A stretch of DNA of 27,500 nucleotides from Bigelowiella natans CCMP2755 (lineage: Eukaryota > Cercozoa > Chlorarachniophyceae), in assembly GCA_000320545.1 (NCBI GenBank), contig ADNK01000348.1, forward strand, positions 1 through 27,500. The letters run 5' to 3'. Position 1 is the first letter of the stretch. Each line of letters starts with the position of its first letter. The notes beneath the pieces are model-generated. The model was not told the DNA's origin. It saw nothing but the letters and a program-made list of their open reading frames with translations, and ran no database searches. Positions 9,618-21,462 of the stretch are shown here, piece after piece. Both the position numbers and the translations under genes were made by a program.

Positions 9618-9892
9618 GGTCTGAAGCACAGCACAAGAAAGAACAGCAAATCACTGATCATGGTCACGATCAGGTCTCCATTTGCAACATTATGAGCCAG
9701 CAAGCATACCATTTTGTTCACGACAATTTGCAGACTCCGACTTTTAAGAAAGTAACACCTGTCCAGAAGAAATTTCCACAAAATGACCATAATTATGGAT
9801 GGAAGACCGTGGAAATGCATCAGAGTTCATTCAACTCCACCGAGAAAATGCCAGATAAATTACCGCTTGAACAGATGTCCTCTAACTGGTAG
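9618..9892 (+). CDS. uncertain open reading frame, possible terminal exon
   Basis: A reading frame of about 91 codons follows a good 3' splice-like site (CATTTTCTAG, ending 9617) and stops with TAG at 9890-9892. The peptide (for example GSEAQHKKEQQ and PQNDHNYGWKTVEMHQ) has normal, mixed composition, but I recognise no family and no upstream exon. It overlaps the last 33 nt of the cyclase coding region on the other strand. It may be a chance open frame opposite the cyclase 3' UTR. Confidence 0.25.
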
Positions 9893-12800
9893 TTTTTTCT
9901 TGTCGCCTTGTTTGTCCTTCGGTTTGATATGAGAATATTCCACACCCTGGCTCGATTTTGTATTTTCAACTTTGGAAGCTTCCTTCAGCTCGCGGTTGGT
10001 CGGAGACTTCTCAAATTTAAAGTGATTCAGGTCATTCCCACTGAATTCTAATACTCCTCCCTTGAACATGATGGTTTCGAATTCAGGTTCTTGGGGCAAA
10101 GCGCTGTCATTGATTTTGTCTCGTTGAGACCTGTCAACAATCATTGTGCTGTACCAGCATTTGTTGGGAGCCTCCCTTCGATCCGCTTGCTGTGTGTCGT
10201 CGTCTTCGTTGTCGTCGGCCTCGTTTTTCTCGTTCTTGTCATTGCTTTTCTCCTCATTAAGGCAGACACCACCCAGCAAATTCGAATCAGTATGTGTAGC
10301 AATTTTATCCGATGCACTCACATCTGCTGTAGACTCAATGTCCTGTGATTGCGCATGTATAATTTGTGAGGCCTCTTTACTGTCATTGCGACAGATTGCA
10401 TCGACATCTCTCTGATTCAGTGTGAAACCCTTCTGCTTTTTAGGCGGTGAATCACTCTTCATTTCTTTCTTCTGTTCCTGTCTGAAGGAACGTCTTACTG
10501 ATTCTTTAAGCTGGCTCAGACGCTTTTCTGTCTTTGAATTCTCGCGATCACGCTTAATTGCATCCACCCTCGCCCGAAAGGAAGCTGTTGTGGCTGTTAG
10601 ACTGCTGTGCCTTGAAATAGCTGACTTCGTCGAAGAGGGTGCACTTTTTTTTGCAAGCTGATGCCTGTCATGGATTGCTGCGCTTCTCTGCCTTCCGGAA
10701 AATTGTTTCTTCGACCTTGATTGACTCCACGATGGATTAAAATGTCCCCTGACTTTCGTATAATTTCCCGACACTACACGTATACATGTTCAATTTATAA
10801 CCAGTCTAAAGATGTGGGATTAAAAACCTTAACCTGCTCTTAAAGATGGTACTATTTCTCGAGTGCCCATGTGCATTTCATTCCTGTCCTTCACTGTGTT
10901 CCTATTGGTACACACCGAACGGAAATTAGGCTAAGATTTATATATGTACACAAACTGAAACCTGATTGTCTTCAAGTTGCTCAGTAGCCTAGTCAGCGCG
11001 ATTGGCGGTGGTCTCCTCAATGTGGCATCACGATGTAATTTACCTCCCTCCGTGAATGTACTGCTCCTTCGTCTGCCTCCTGCTGATGTTTCTTCGGTGG
11101 TGTTGTTTCTGCCATTCTCAACAAAAGGCTTAACGCCCAATACCATCATAGATGTCAAGTCCAAGTCAGTATCGGTTTTCAAAATGACTTCAAGTTACAC
11201 TCTACCTCCATAAATGCGTTGGTGTCCTTGCTGTTCCGGATGACAGCATGATGGGATTCAAACTACATTGTTTAAAATAACTTCAAAAATAATATCTTAA
11301 GAAAGTTCCTAAAATCAACCTGAACTCCAAGTACTTCATATGACAGAAGATCCAAGCAGCTTTCCTGGAGCCATCCCATTAATGTCCGAAGCTGATTATT
11401 TAAAGTGTAAAAGGAAGGGTGCGTCTAAATTCTGTGCAAGTTAACCAATTGTTAGACCTCTTTTTTGGTCTTAGTTTTTACTCCGAGTCCATGAGCAATG
11501 TCAGTCAATGTAATTGGCGATTCAACAACTGACAGCACCTTGAAGGTTATATAATTTGTAAGTTACAACCACAAATAAGCCACGACTTCCCACATATGTA
11601 AGACCTTAACAATGTCCTGTTGTAAGCAGGTCAAGTTATCCATTTTCAAGATCTATGTAATGATATAGCAAGCTAATCATTTGAAAGTTATGATTGATCT
11701 CATACATACAACATACCAGAAGATCTTCCATAACAGGCGGCATTGATAAAGCGGTTAATGTTTCAAATGTGGAGCCTTTTCGGGTCCCAGATTTTCCAGT
11801 AGTCTTATTCTTAAAAACAATTCCTTCCTCGAGCTTCATATTATTAAGGGCTGTTAATGCTTTGGACATTTGATGGCAAGAATTTGATAGCTGTATTACA
11901 AGTTGATGACAGACGTATTTTATGAACAGGGGAATGGATCCACTTAAACTGAAGACTACGTTGAAAATAGTCTGAATAAAAATAATACATCAAGATTCTG
12001 TGCATTCCAATGACAAATTAGTGCCTTAAATTCGCGCTTTTGGTCCATCGGTATTTGTAAAAGACTTTGAATTAATCGAATTGCATCTCGATAAACCTAT
12101 GTATTTTTATGGTGGCACGTTGGGAGATGTAATAGCGAAAGAATCCACCGACCAATGGCTCAAGCTTCAGTGAGAAAAAGGGTATTGAAGCACTTAGGGT
12201 CTGTAACTCGGATTCGACTTGCCAATCCGGTCTCATTATCAAGCACAATATTATGCCTACAACAGATAAACATATTTGTGGGAATGTAGTGCGGTAGATG
12301 TTTTTTTAGAAGAAAAAACCTTTGATAAGCAGCAGCCTTCCAACTAAGTCCCAGCTTATGTCGTCAAATAACTCACAATTGTCTAGTATTAGGAGCATTG
12401 GAGCCATTTTCTTCTTTGAAATCTGTGACACGTGCTCTCAAAACAAGAAAATATATATCGACTAAATCCCAAAAATGATAATCAAGCTCCAAAAGCGAAT
12501 GCATAATAAAATACAACTATCAAACTACCGCTAAACTCGCCAAAGATGCGACTCCTGCAATAGTTGAAGCATAGCGATGGGCCTAATCCAAATAATGTTT
12601 ATGATATTGATTGCCTACAGCAATATCAATTTTGTCTTGTGTGTGAATACCTGCCGATCCATCGTTTGGATACTTGTTGATCTCGTTCCAGAATCATGCA
12701 ACCTTGACAGGCTATAAACTGGTGTTGACATTGCTGATTTTGCATTCTCTATTGGTGTGGATTTATCCAAAAGTTTCTCGGAAAGGGAAGACTTAAAATC

Positions 12801-15800
12801 TATCCATTCCTTTCCATTTGCAAGAAGCTTTCTGTTCAGCGGTCCAATCTAGCAAGGATTTTGGGCATTGAAAAACATTGAACATTAAATTTCGTATTTT
12901 TGCTGTAACTAGATGCACCTGCGCTTAGCAGAACTCTACATGTAGCATTTGGAATTGAGTAATACTGCTTGTATGATCCATTTATCTAATACCTTTTTTG
13001 AGAATCTGTGGACGACTTTCAAAAGCTGTCTCAGAACGGATTTCCAACTTAAGAGTCGGTCGCTCATTCCAGATCGATTCCTACAGAAATTTAAGCTCAG
13101 ATATGCTGGAAATCTATACAAGCTAGTTTAGTACGTAGTAAGATGTGTCGTGCTGAGTCCTAAATCAAATGGCTCGGAACAGCATACGGTACACCTGCAA
13201 AATTAATATACTAGTCATTGGGAATATCGAAGGTTCCAAATGAATCTCTCAAGAGAATTCTGTGCATCGTATGTTTTTGGAATGTACACCCTCGCTTTTT
13301 GGCGGTATTCGTCAGATATTGTTTCATCGTTGTCTTTCCGATTCCATAACCTCCGGTAACCTAGTGACGATATGAAAATTTTTAATTTACATGTTGCAGT
13401 CTTCACTGTCTTCACAGTGATAAGCAAGTATTGCACCAAAATCAGCCCAGTATTTTCTTTTGCGCACGTATCTAGATAGACCTTTATCAAAGTTTCCAAT
13501 TAATGCTGACAACGAAGTGCGCGAACACAAACAATATCTATCGCTACCGAGAGTTTTCTCTTTTCGGGCCATCTTAGACTTCGGATATCCTGGACGTCTG
13601 ATATTGACTTGAATCGTTCGTGTCTTTTAGTTTCGCTATCGTTACTCTTTGGGGATTGCATCCGAGCTCCATTAAGTTTCTCGCGGAATATTTCCTCTGC
13701 TGGATTTAGCTGGTGCGGTAGGAATCTGATGCATGTGCAGATTAGATACTTCATTATGCAAGTTTAAATACATTCGACCTCTTATAGTTTCCTGATGAAA
13801 ACGTGTAATGCTCATCCAGCGATAATTTGTTTGTTAGGGATTGAAGAACCTGAATATAATCAATCTTTTGGAAACAAGAGAAAATGCTTATGTTAGAATG
13901 AACACTTTTTACCCTCTCAGCGGTGAATATCTTTTGCTTCGCGGTCTTTCCTAATTTTTGATATGCAAATTCAATCGGAAAATTATAATGATTTTGACAC
14001 ATAGATGTTGAAAATTGTTCATAACCTTTACATACACAATCCTCCTGGCGTTTAAATTCAACCTATTCAACGTGGACTGTTAGTAATATAGAGAGTAGCG
14101 CACACTGCATTAGTTATCAGGAAATGATACCCAATTTCCAGCCATTCGACATGTGTTTTCATCACAAGTCACAACACTGGAATCTTTTCCCCCGGAAATC
14201 TTCCAGCCTTGTGTCATGTAGCGAGCGGATAAATTTACAGCATCACCTATACGGATCCGATTATAGAACATAATGAACGAAACAAATAAATAGTATCGTA
14301 ACCTATGGTCGTATATTCCCTTCGCGATTCCCCGCCAACCATTCCACAGAATACCTCGATTAAGCAGCAATTTTAATTCACTCATTATAAGTTTGTTTTA
14401 CAATCCAATTTTTACCCTTCCAGAAACTATACCAATAGAGCATGAGAACCCGTAAGTCTTAAATATCATCTTCATTGAAAGTCCAGCAAGTACAGCCCGG
14501 GCAGCGTCATCTGGATGACGATACGGAGGCAATCCAAAAACTGCCAGTACGACAACCTTCGTCGAAAACATCGCATCACAAAATCAACCTTTTGGTGATC
14601 AGGCCAGATTGAAATTTACCCCTTTGTCATCAACTAGGAGTTTATTCACTGTCCCTTCCCAGTTGGAAATGCAGTCTTGTGTTGCTGTCATTAGCAGCTG
14701 TGCTTTTTCTAGGGTCTATTGATACATGAAATATGATTTATTTTCCTGGTTTTCGGAAAGCGAGAAGGTATTACATGCTGTTCATTCGCGGCGTTGTTGC
14801 TTAATGATATTCCAGTTGAATTTATGAACATAATCGTAACCGACCTGTAAGGAGTTTCACCATTTCAAATATATCTAATGGCAACTGGTGCCTTTTCTAT
14901 GTTTCCTAACCTCATAGACGAGAATCTATAATCTATCCTATCAGCTCGCCGACATGTATTAGCCTGATTCAAAGATCACCGCGTGTTGATGAAGTTCTGT
15001 GGGAGAAAAAGATTGAATACCTGTAAGCAGTTGATAACGTGCTGCGGAAGAAACATCCTTAAAGTTGGCAAGATCTTCCTATACGCAACGAAGACCAATG
15101 ATACATCAAGTTGCTCACAGAAATCTGGAATGAAGATACTTTCGACGATATTTTTTGGCTCGATCGTTGATCCCACGCACAGTGTTGCGACCGAGATCAT
15201 ATATAGCCTCGTCCCCATATCTAGTTCATGTTTTAAAAAATACCCACAGTAAAATGACAGTGAATAGTTTGTGTGTGTGGGTGGATGGGTGAGTATGTGT
15301 GTGTTTGAGTGTGAGACATACCTAGAGTGACATTGAATGACTAAATGTGCAGAATTTGCTCTCTTTATAGGTTGCAGTGCTTGAGAATTCATTAGATTGA
15401 GGCTCAGTCTTAAATCCTGACTTGGGATAAACATTCGGGGGGGCGGGGCAGCATATTGAGTACCATTTGTTTTTGATGCTGCAAACAGTTCGATCCACGA
15501 TCCATCTTGTCTTCGTTCTTGTACACTCCATCTTTGCTTCGTATCATTCTTAGTTAGAGAGTAATTGTAATGTAGGAGTCTGTGCTTCTTGTCGGAACTT
15601 AAGAACCAACACCCAATGTTTGCCTGGTTTAGAAATGGGCAATAAAATATGCATTAAACGGTTTATCCCACGGTTGAGAAAGCCCATGTTCACCTTCTCA
15701 GTATCCTCAGGGAATGCAGCTGCGAAGCTATGCAATCCCCTCTCGTAAGCTTGGAATGGTCCGTGGCTATTTCTTAGATGGGTTATGTCTTTGGTTTTGG

Positions 15801-18095
15801 TAGAGGATCCATACCGACCACTTTTTCCAACCCTTTCATTGGTCTTCGGGGTGCTTTCTGAATCATTGGAGTTTCCTTTGGATTGTTGACGTTTTATACC
15901 GCTGCTCGTATTTCTAATCCTAAATTCTGGCGAATTTTGTATTTGTGTTTCCCTTACTCCTCTTTGTAAATTTTTGCTGATTGAATTGTTTTTCCTTCTC
16001 TTAGATTTTTGCTTCGTTGTCTTTGGTGTCATGGTGAAGGATACTGGATTTTCCAGAATGATGCTAGACGGCGCGAAGTGAAATAAAGATTTTAAGGCCT
16101 AGGAAAAGGTATAACTATTCATCAATATTACATTGTTATTAAGAATCGATAAAACAATATCTACGGAGAGGTTATAAATGGTCTATTAGACATACCCTGT
16201 ATGGTTTTTCCAATTTGATGGGTTGCCGTTCCTCGTGATTGTTCACAATTCGAATCTACCGTGCAGTCTCGTTAGGAGAGATGTAGTCACATGAAAAGGT
16301 GCTCATACGTTCTTCAGATCTGCTTTTAAGACTGAATCGGAGATCAACTCCCAAACGGCAGGAGAAACAACGAGTTCCTATGGAGAATTTGTGAGAATGA
16401 AATAATATGCACAACTAAAACAGTATTGCCGATAGATGATTAGATATTCCAGTCTATCAAAACAATCTGGGGACTGTAACCTTTGTATTAGCAAGGGTAA
16501 CAGCATGGGACATCTCTTGGATAGGACCTCCACTCACAACATGTTCCTAGTACGATAATTCCAGTTTATTTTTGAACTGCTAAAACCCGTGAAGCAAATA
16601 CCAAATGCTGAGAAGGATTTCCTAAAATCATTTGTGTAAGCTGACCGCAACCGAGTCCAAGGTGTAAGTCCAAAAGCACACCCTCAGTTGCCTACGATGT
16701 CACACGATAGAATAGCTCAAGAATATAGGATAGTATTTTCTGCTTTCAAGCTGTTATTGGCTGAACCCGAAAGTCCGATAATCTTGACAGCATATCGATG
16801 GCACATCTTATTGCTGCCATGCTCAACTGCCGTAAAATATCTGCGTTGTTGTCTATAAAGTAGTCTTCAGACTTGTCGGTTTGACTAGAATTTTTCGAGA
16901 CCTTTTCATAAGTATGGTTATTAAAGGTAGTGATAGAACCGAAGTAATGTTTACTTTTGAGTGTCGTATAGTTCTCTCATTTTGAGAATGATAATCAGGG
17001 GTGTCACTTCCTCCCCGTCGACTGGTTCTGCTACCCATAGAATCTTGTTTTGTAGGCAAGAAAATTAAATTGAATTCACCCGTAACTCCGTAACACATCA
17101 ATGCAAACCTCTTGATTTACCCCGAACAGAGGTAGAGAGACTTCTAAAGTGATATGATCTGGATTTTTTCGAAGCTTTAGCTCCTTCATCCGTTCCCCTG
17201 TAATCCAGACTTAGCATCAAAATGCTGCCATAAAAATAAAAATTCGTTTGATAACCATGTTCTATTGCGATCACGCGTTGCATATTTTGGCGTAGCGGTG
17301 ACAACTGGTTTCAGGCCTAATGTCTAAAAGCAACACACGTAAGATGCAACATTGGCACCTTTGGGGTTCATATCAATACCTCCGGACGCCACACTACAAT
17401 TACCGCATCGCCAGCGAATTTGATGATATCTCCTCCTTTTAACAAGTAAAATGTGTGTCGAGAAATTTGTGGAGATAGATACAAAAAATTTACGTCACCA
17501 TGATCCGTAACAACGCTGACTAAGTCTTTGAAATATGAATTTAGAATTTGACACATTATCTGCAATCCAGAAGGGCCTTTTTTGTCCATGGCTTCTGTAA
17601 GCTTTGTAAAGCCTGAGACAGAAACGATCAGATATCTATGGAAAAATATGGATTTGTTAGCCACAAGCCTGATATGTCTGCCATCAATGCGACCCCAGGA
17701 AACGACTGGGACCAAGGTACCTTGCGGATTTTCTGAGCGCGGATAGATTGAGCTTTACATGAGCATTGAATACAATTTCAATTCCAGATTACATTGTTGA
17801 CGATGTTGTCAAGTAGCATCGTAGAAGCAAAGCTTAAGCATTTTTTCACCTCATCACGGCGTACCGGAGTCCTATTATACGCGTACTAATCTTTCATGCG
17901 CTTCAAAGAAGGTAACCATGCCGTTGAATTTTCTACATTATAGTGATACCAATATTTTCCAATGTCCCCGGGTTTCGATCGATCCTGAATAGCATGTCGC
18001 ATGTGCGAAAGTGCCATGGACCGCCTATCTTTTCGCTCCTTTGATTCAACCACATCCTCCTTATCTGCCATGCTACGGGTATTTGTTTCTACCAT
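9860..18095 (-). CDS. ADCY10: soluble adenylyl cyclase (ADCY10 type), 43 exons, 1,693 aa
   Basis: Class III cyclase making cAMP from ATP. Exons, in gene order, run 18095-17917, 17832-17793, 17732-17669, 17612-17499, 17435-17380 and onward to 10901-10834 and 10773-9860 (TAA). All 43 keep phase (sum 5,082 nt). Cyclase domain 1 is at about residues 73-336, with metal Asp in MADISGFTKLTEAM and in DIIKFAGDAV, and ends EHVVSGGPIQEM and ELVVSPAVWELI. Cyclase domain 2 is at about 630-821 (SVTIMFINSTG, NKLLVDDKG, VFCGMVGGESRREYTTIGDA) and keeps the Asn and Arg of NLSAR. The metal and Asn/Arg residues are thus split between the domains, as in an active heterodimer. A P-loop NTPase module follows: Walker A GGYGIGKTT (about 945), Walker B MLLILDNCE (about 1090), then IMRPDW and SGSIPLFI. 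Instead of long TPR repeats, the end is a charged, disordered 304-codon exon. The N-terminal two exons are the least certain. Bicarbonate or calcium control is known for the family, not shown here. Confidence 0.93.
13290..13360 (-). other. cyclase exon 29: Walker A of the NTPase module
   Basis: The exon translates as VTGGYGIGKTTMKQYL and onward, a textbook P-loop (GxxGxGKT). It joins in phase to the preceding 15-codon exon (13437-13481), which ends TGLIL, so the hydrophobic strand before the loop is complete. The matching Walker B strand is in exon 12320-12422. Confidence 0.93.
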
Positions 18096-19498
18096 TCTGA
18101 ATCGCCGTTAACTTCCAGCATCATGGTTTTCGTTCTTTTCAAATTAAACTACGTGTGGCTAGAATGGGCCAACAGTTCTTTCTCGCAACGCCCTGTTTTG
18201 GAGTGGATGTGTGTGGTCCGATCTGAAGATCTTGCGACGCGGTGTATGGAAATTGGCCTCAGTCGAGGGACTTAGATTCGAATAGACAGATGCCTTCACC
18301 CTCACCGATGACAACCGAGACACCCATTTTGTGCACCGTGTGCAGCTTTCACGAACTGCCAATTTATCAAATAAATGCCTTCCATTCTCGTTGTGCGACA
18401 AAAAACTTTTCCCACGTGAGGACGCATCCATGGAACTTTCGTTGTTTGCAATATGTTCTGTGTTGTCGCAGGACGAAGTCGCATTCGATTTTGATGCGAA
18501 TTGTCAAAGAAGCTTGGTGCTGGCCGTTGAAATCACTCTGTGCATTTGTTCGTCCATTGAACACAAGTAGCCTTTGTCTTAGCCACGTTTCGTTTGCGCT
18601 GCGTGCACGTGCGCATGCTAGCGTGCCAGTTGGAAACGTTGCTGATGTCACCGAAATTCGCGCCTGTTTCATTCGACGACCGGCCAAACACTGCTAGACT
18701 GATCGTGAGGTTTGCACGTTGGTGTGAAAACTGCACAAACGAAGACGCCTAAACGCGTTCATGAGAAAAGGCCCACAGCTAGCTAGCTAGACAGTGCTGG
18801 AATGCTGTGCCATGTGTGAACCCACCTGATTCAAAACTGCGCACGGTCACTGACGAACACACGATGCGAGTGTCTGCCAAGTTTTCACTGAGGAGTGCAC
18901 GAACTCCTGGCATTTGCGCACCCAGCTCACTGGCTCACGTGCGTGCCAGCGTGGTCCACATGTTGTCGTGGTCTGTGCTAGTGTGGGTCCAGCTAATCCT
19001 GTGTTTGTCTTCCGGCAAAACAAATTCCGAAAGTCACATGGGCAAACGTCGAAGATTTGTGCGAAATCACTCCAGGATCTTTCTCAAGTGTTCGAGAAAG
19101 ATGAAGATCACTCGAGAGTCTTCTCGAATCTAGCTATGTGGATGATGCAGGTAATTGAGAAGATGACACGTGTGGAATTGCATTGTGCACCATGCAAAAG
19201 TCCAAAGCCACCGCTCGCACAAAAAGAGCAACATCTCCCACGATTTCATGGCAGACAACCTTCAATGCCACAGCACAAACAAAGCGCATACTCCTTCCAG
19301 ATGGGAACAACTTATGAAACGCAATGGTGCATGATGAAATAAGGTCTGCACACAGCAGCATGAGAACACAACTATCTAGCTATGCGCACAGCACATGCAC
19401 CATGCTGACAGAAGGAGCCCTAATGATGCAGCATTCTACAAATCTACCATACATCTTGGTGATGCTACATCTAGTAGCTACATGCACTAATTACTGTC
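18096..19498. other. intergenic region upstream of the cyclase with a CTAG/GCATGC island
   Basis: From about 18560 to 19490 the sequence shows the same CTAG-rich vocabulary as the other islands (GCATGCTAGCGTGCC near 18614; AGCTAGCTAGCTAGACAG near 18778). Several open frames (for example + 18914-19342 and + 18242-18697) arise in this stop-poor sequence and look non-coding. On the - strand, an ATG-started frame at 18431-18159 could hold a 5' exon of the cyclase, but no phase-consistent junction was established. Confidence 0.5.
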
Positions 19499-21462
19499 TT
19501 ATTTGTCATTAGTAGAAATCAAATCTAGCCCGACCGCTGCTCTTAACTCCTTAATCTGTTCATCAGTGAGGATTGAAACTTCTCCGGGAGCCAATGCTTC
19601 AGAAAGTAACAATGGTCCCATCGATATTCTTTTCAGCTCGACTACTTCTTTTCCCTAAACAAAATGTGATAAGATGCTGCTAATGATGCCGATGACAATA
19701 ACGATCATGATGACGTGTTGGGAAATTTTCCAACATGGAGAATCCTAGAATGCATATTACACACGAATTTCACCCGTTATGATATGTATACGATATGGCA
19801 AAAAATATATGAATGAAAAGCTGGCATGGAGAGCATATCAGGCCTGAAATTCATCAATAATTTTTATCATTTCTACATAATTCGTCGAAATTTCTCGCAT
19901 TTTTTTTTCTATGTTGCTACTTTTGCTGCTGCTGCTGCTGCTGCTTTTATTACCAGGCTACTGAACATTCTCCGAACCTGTCGATTCATTCCTTCGGTAA
20001 TTGTCATTTTCACTCTGCAAACTACTCCAGCTGCTGCAGAAAATTCGAAATCAAATTCGTCATTTTCATAATTTACATTGGCCGCCTCCTCACCATCATC
20101 ACATTTGTGAAGATGGCGGGCTTCTTCTTCCCCCTTGACAACGATGTCAATCGCACGTGCAAGACGTGTCTTCCCCGATCTCGGATCCTGATGGAGAGAG
20201 GAACAAGAGCAAAGTTGGTCGTATGACTTCTATGCATTTGGAAGCCTTGTTCTTATTCTTCCGATTCTTCTTCATGGCTCTGTCAGTTCATCCTGCCTAG
20301 TATATTTCCTCTACTCATCATTCGCTCACACCTTAAGCCTGATGCCGTGGAGGAGTCTTTCAACGTCGCAGGAATTCACATAGCTCTGCACGCCCACCTG
20401 GCGGAGCGATCAAAGAAAGGATGATGATGAAAAGAGAGAAACATGACGGTGAGAGGGAGCACTCTCTATCACAATTACGAGTACCAAGTAAGTTTTCGGA
20501 ATATGGTAAGTTGGATGCATGAGTCTATGAGCTAGTTCCCCTGTAACATAAAGATTAAGTAGTTACAAGGAGGAGGGTAACAAGGAGGAGGTGGTTGCTT
20601 CCATGTAATGGTCTAGTGTGGTTTTATGTTGGTACACAAGGATATTAGTAAGAACAGACCCTAATTTCCCCCCCCCCCCCCCTTCTTCTTATTCTTCTTC
20701 TTCTTCTTCTTCTACCGTCTGATGTGAAGAACAGTAACCCGGTGGTGTCAAGATCCAAGCGTCCCACCTATTCAAGAAATGCAGGGGAAATAAGATGGAA
20801 ATTATGAGAGAAGTGTGACGGTTATGATGACGTCAGGTTTACTGGTCGCAGTCTTGGTTTGAAAGCATTTACTTTTGAAGCACGTCTATCACCGTTTTAT
20901 GGGAGTTTGATTTCATCTGAGGAAGGGAAGGCAGGAGGATAGCCGGAGAATGATATATCTTTCATTTAAAAATCGATTGTCAGTACTTACTGCAGTGATA
21001 GTTGCTTTTGGTTTGTTCAGGATAAGGTGGTCATGAGCCCTCCAACTATCAATATCACGATTGCCTTTTTCAAGGGATAAAAAAATATTTAACCCAGGAA
21101 CAGATTGGACTAGATTGAGAGCAAATCACTTTCAAGCCCCTACCTGTGAATGGATCGATCAGCTCTAATTTCATCTCTGACGATAGCAACGACGATGACG
21201 ACGACGATGATTCGGTCGCCACAAGTTTAGAAGCCTTGAAGGAATGAGACGCAAACACAACAAAGGTTCGATTTGGATTATTTATCGACACTTACTTATC
21301 GAGATTCAAGAATCAATGCCAGTAGATTTACACTCCCCTTCGCCTGAAATTTACTACAGATCGACCATCGTCTCCCTTACCCAATCTCTCGTTCAAGACC
21401 TTAGTCACTTTTTGGCCGTCGAGTCTCACAAGCCCCTTGAGTATCTTATCGCGAGCTGCCAT
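19499..21462 (-). CDS. RsuA/RluB-family pseudouridine synthase, nine exons, about 302 aa
   Basis: Converts a uridine of structured RNA, usually rRNA, to pseudouridine. Exons in gene order: 21462-21358, 21234-21144, 21064-20991, 20916-20843, 20767-20716, 20540-20485, 20397-20332, 20187-19954 and 19654-19499 (TAA). Family motifs in order: HLILNKPKATITA, KTVIDVLQK, the catalytic block VGRLDLDTTGLLFFTSDGELA (exons 5-6; catalytic Asp is the second Asp of RLDLD), HPTYHIPKTYLV, KMTITEGMNRQVRRMF and ELKRISMGPLLL. The N-terminus is short and starts MAARDKILKG. A Ser run (TCG/TCA repeats) lies in exon 2. No clear organelle-targeting peptide is seen, although this family is often organellar in eukaryotes. 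Exon 4 needs one extra nucleotide near 20872-20877 to keep frame (see findings). The exon 1 donor is ambiguous (21358 or about 21378). The gene diverges from the GAF/zinc-finger gene. Confidence 0.92.
19923..19946. repeat. (CTG)n microsatellite in pseudouridine synthase intron 8
   Basis: About seven CTG/GCT units lie in the 19655-19953 intron, just after the donor on the coding strand, where they read as CAG. Confidence 0.9.
20668..20713. repeat. C15 run plus (TTC)n in pseudouridine synthase intron 5
   Basis: On the + strand 15 C are followed by TTC units. On the coding (-) strand this is GAA units then a G15 run, directly after the donor at 20715 of the 20541-20715 intron. Confidence 0.95.

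Noticed and set aside
10091-10661. Three + strand frames of 79-89 codons
   Set aside because: They are antisense to the long last exon of the cyclase, start without supporting context and show no recognisable domain.
17890-17894. In-frame TAG between the cyclase N-terminal frame and the following region as stop read-through or a disabled gene
   Set aside because: A phase-correct GT-AG intron (17833-17916) removes it, and TAG is a normal stop for two other genes in the window.
18242-19342. + strand frames of 108-151 codons upstream of the cyclase
   Set aside because: They lie partly in a stop-poor CTAG island, overlap other long frames on both strands and have no protein-like domain or splice support.
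20857-20876. A 20-nt intron plus 10-nt microexon to repair exon 4 of the pseudouridine synthase
   Set aside because: It keeps phase, but it is far shorter than any other intron here and removes residues that fit the family. A single-base discrepancy explains the exon better.
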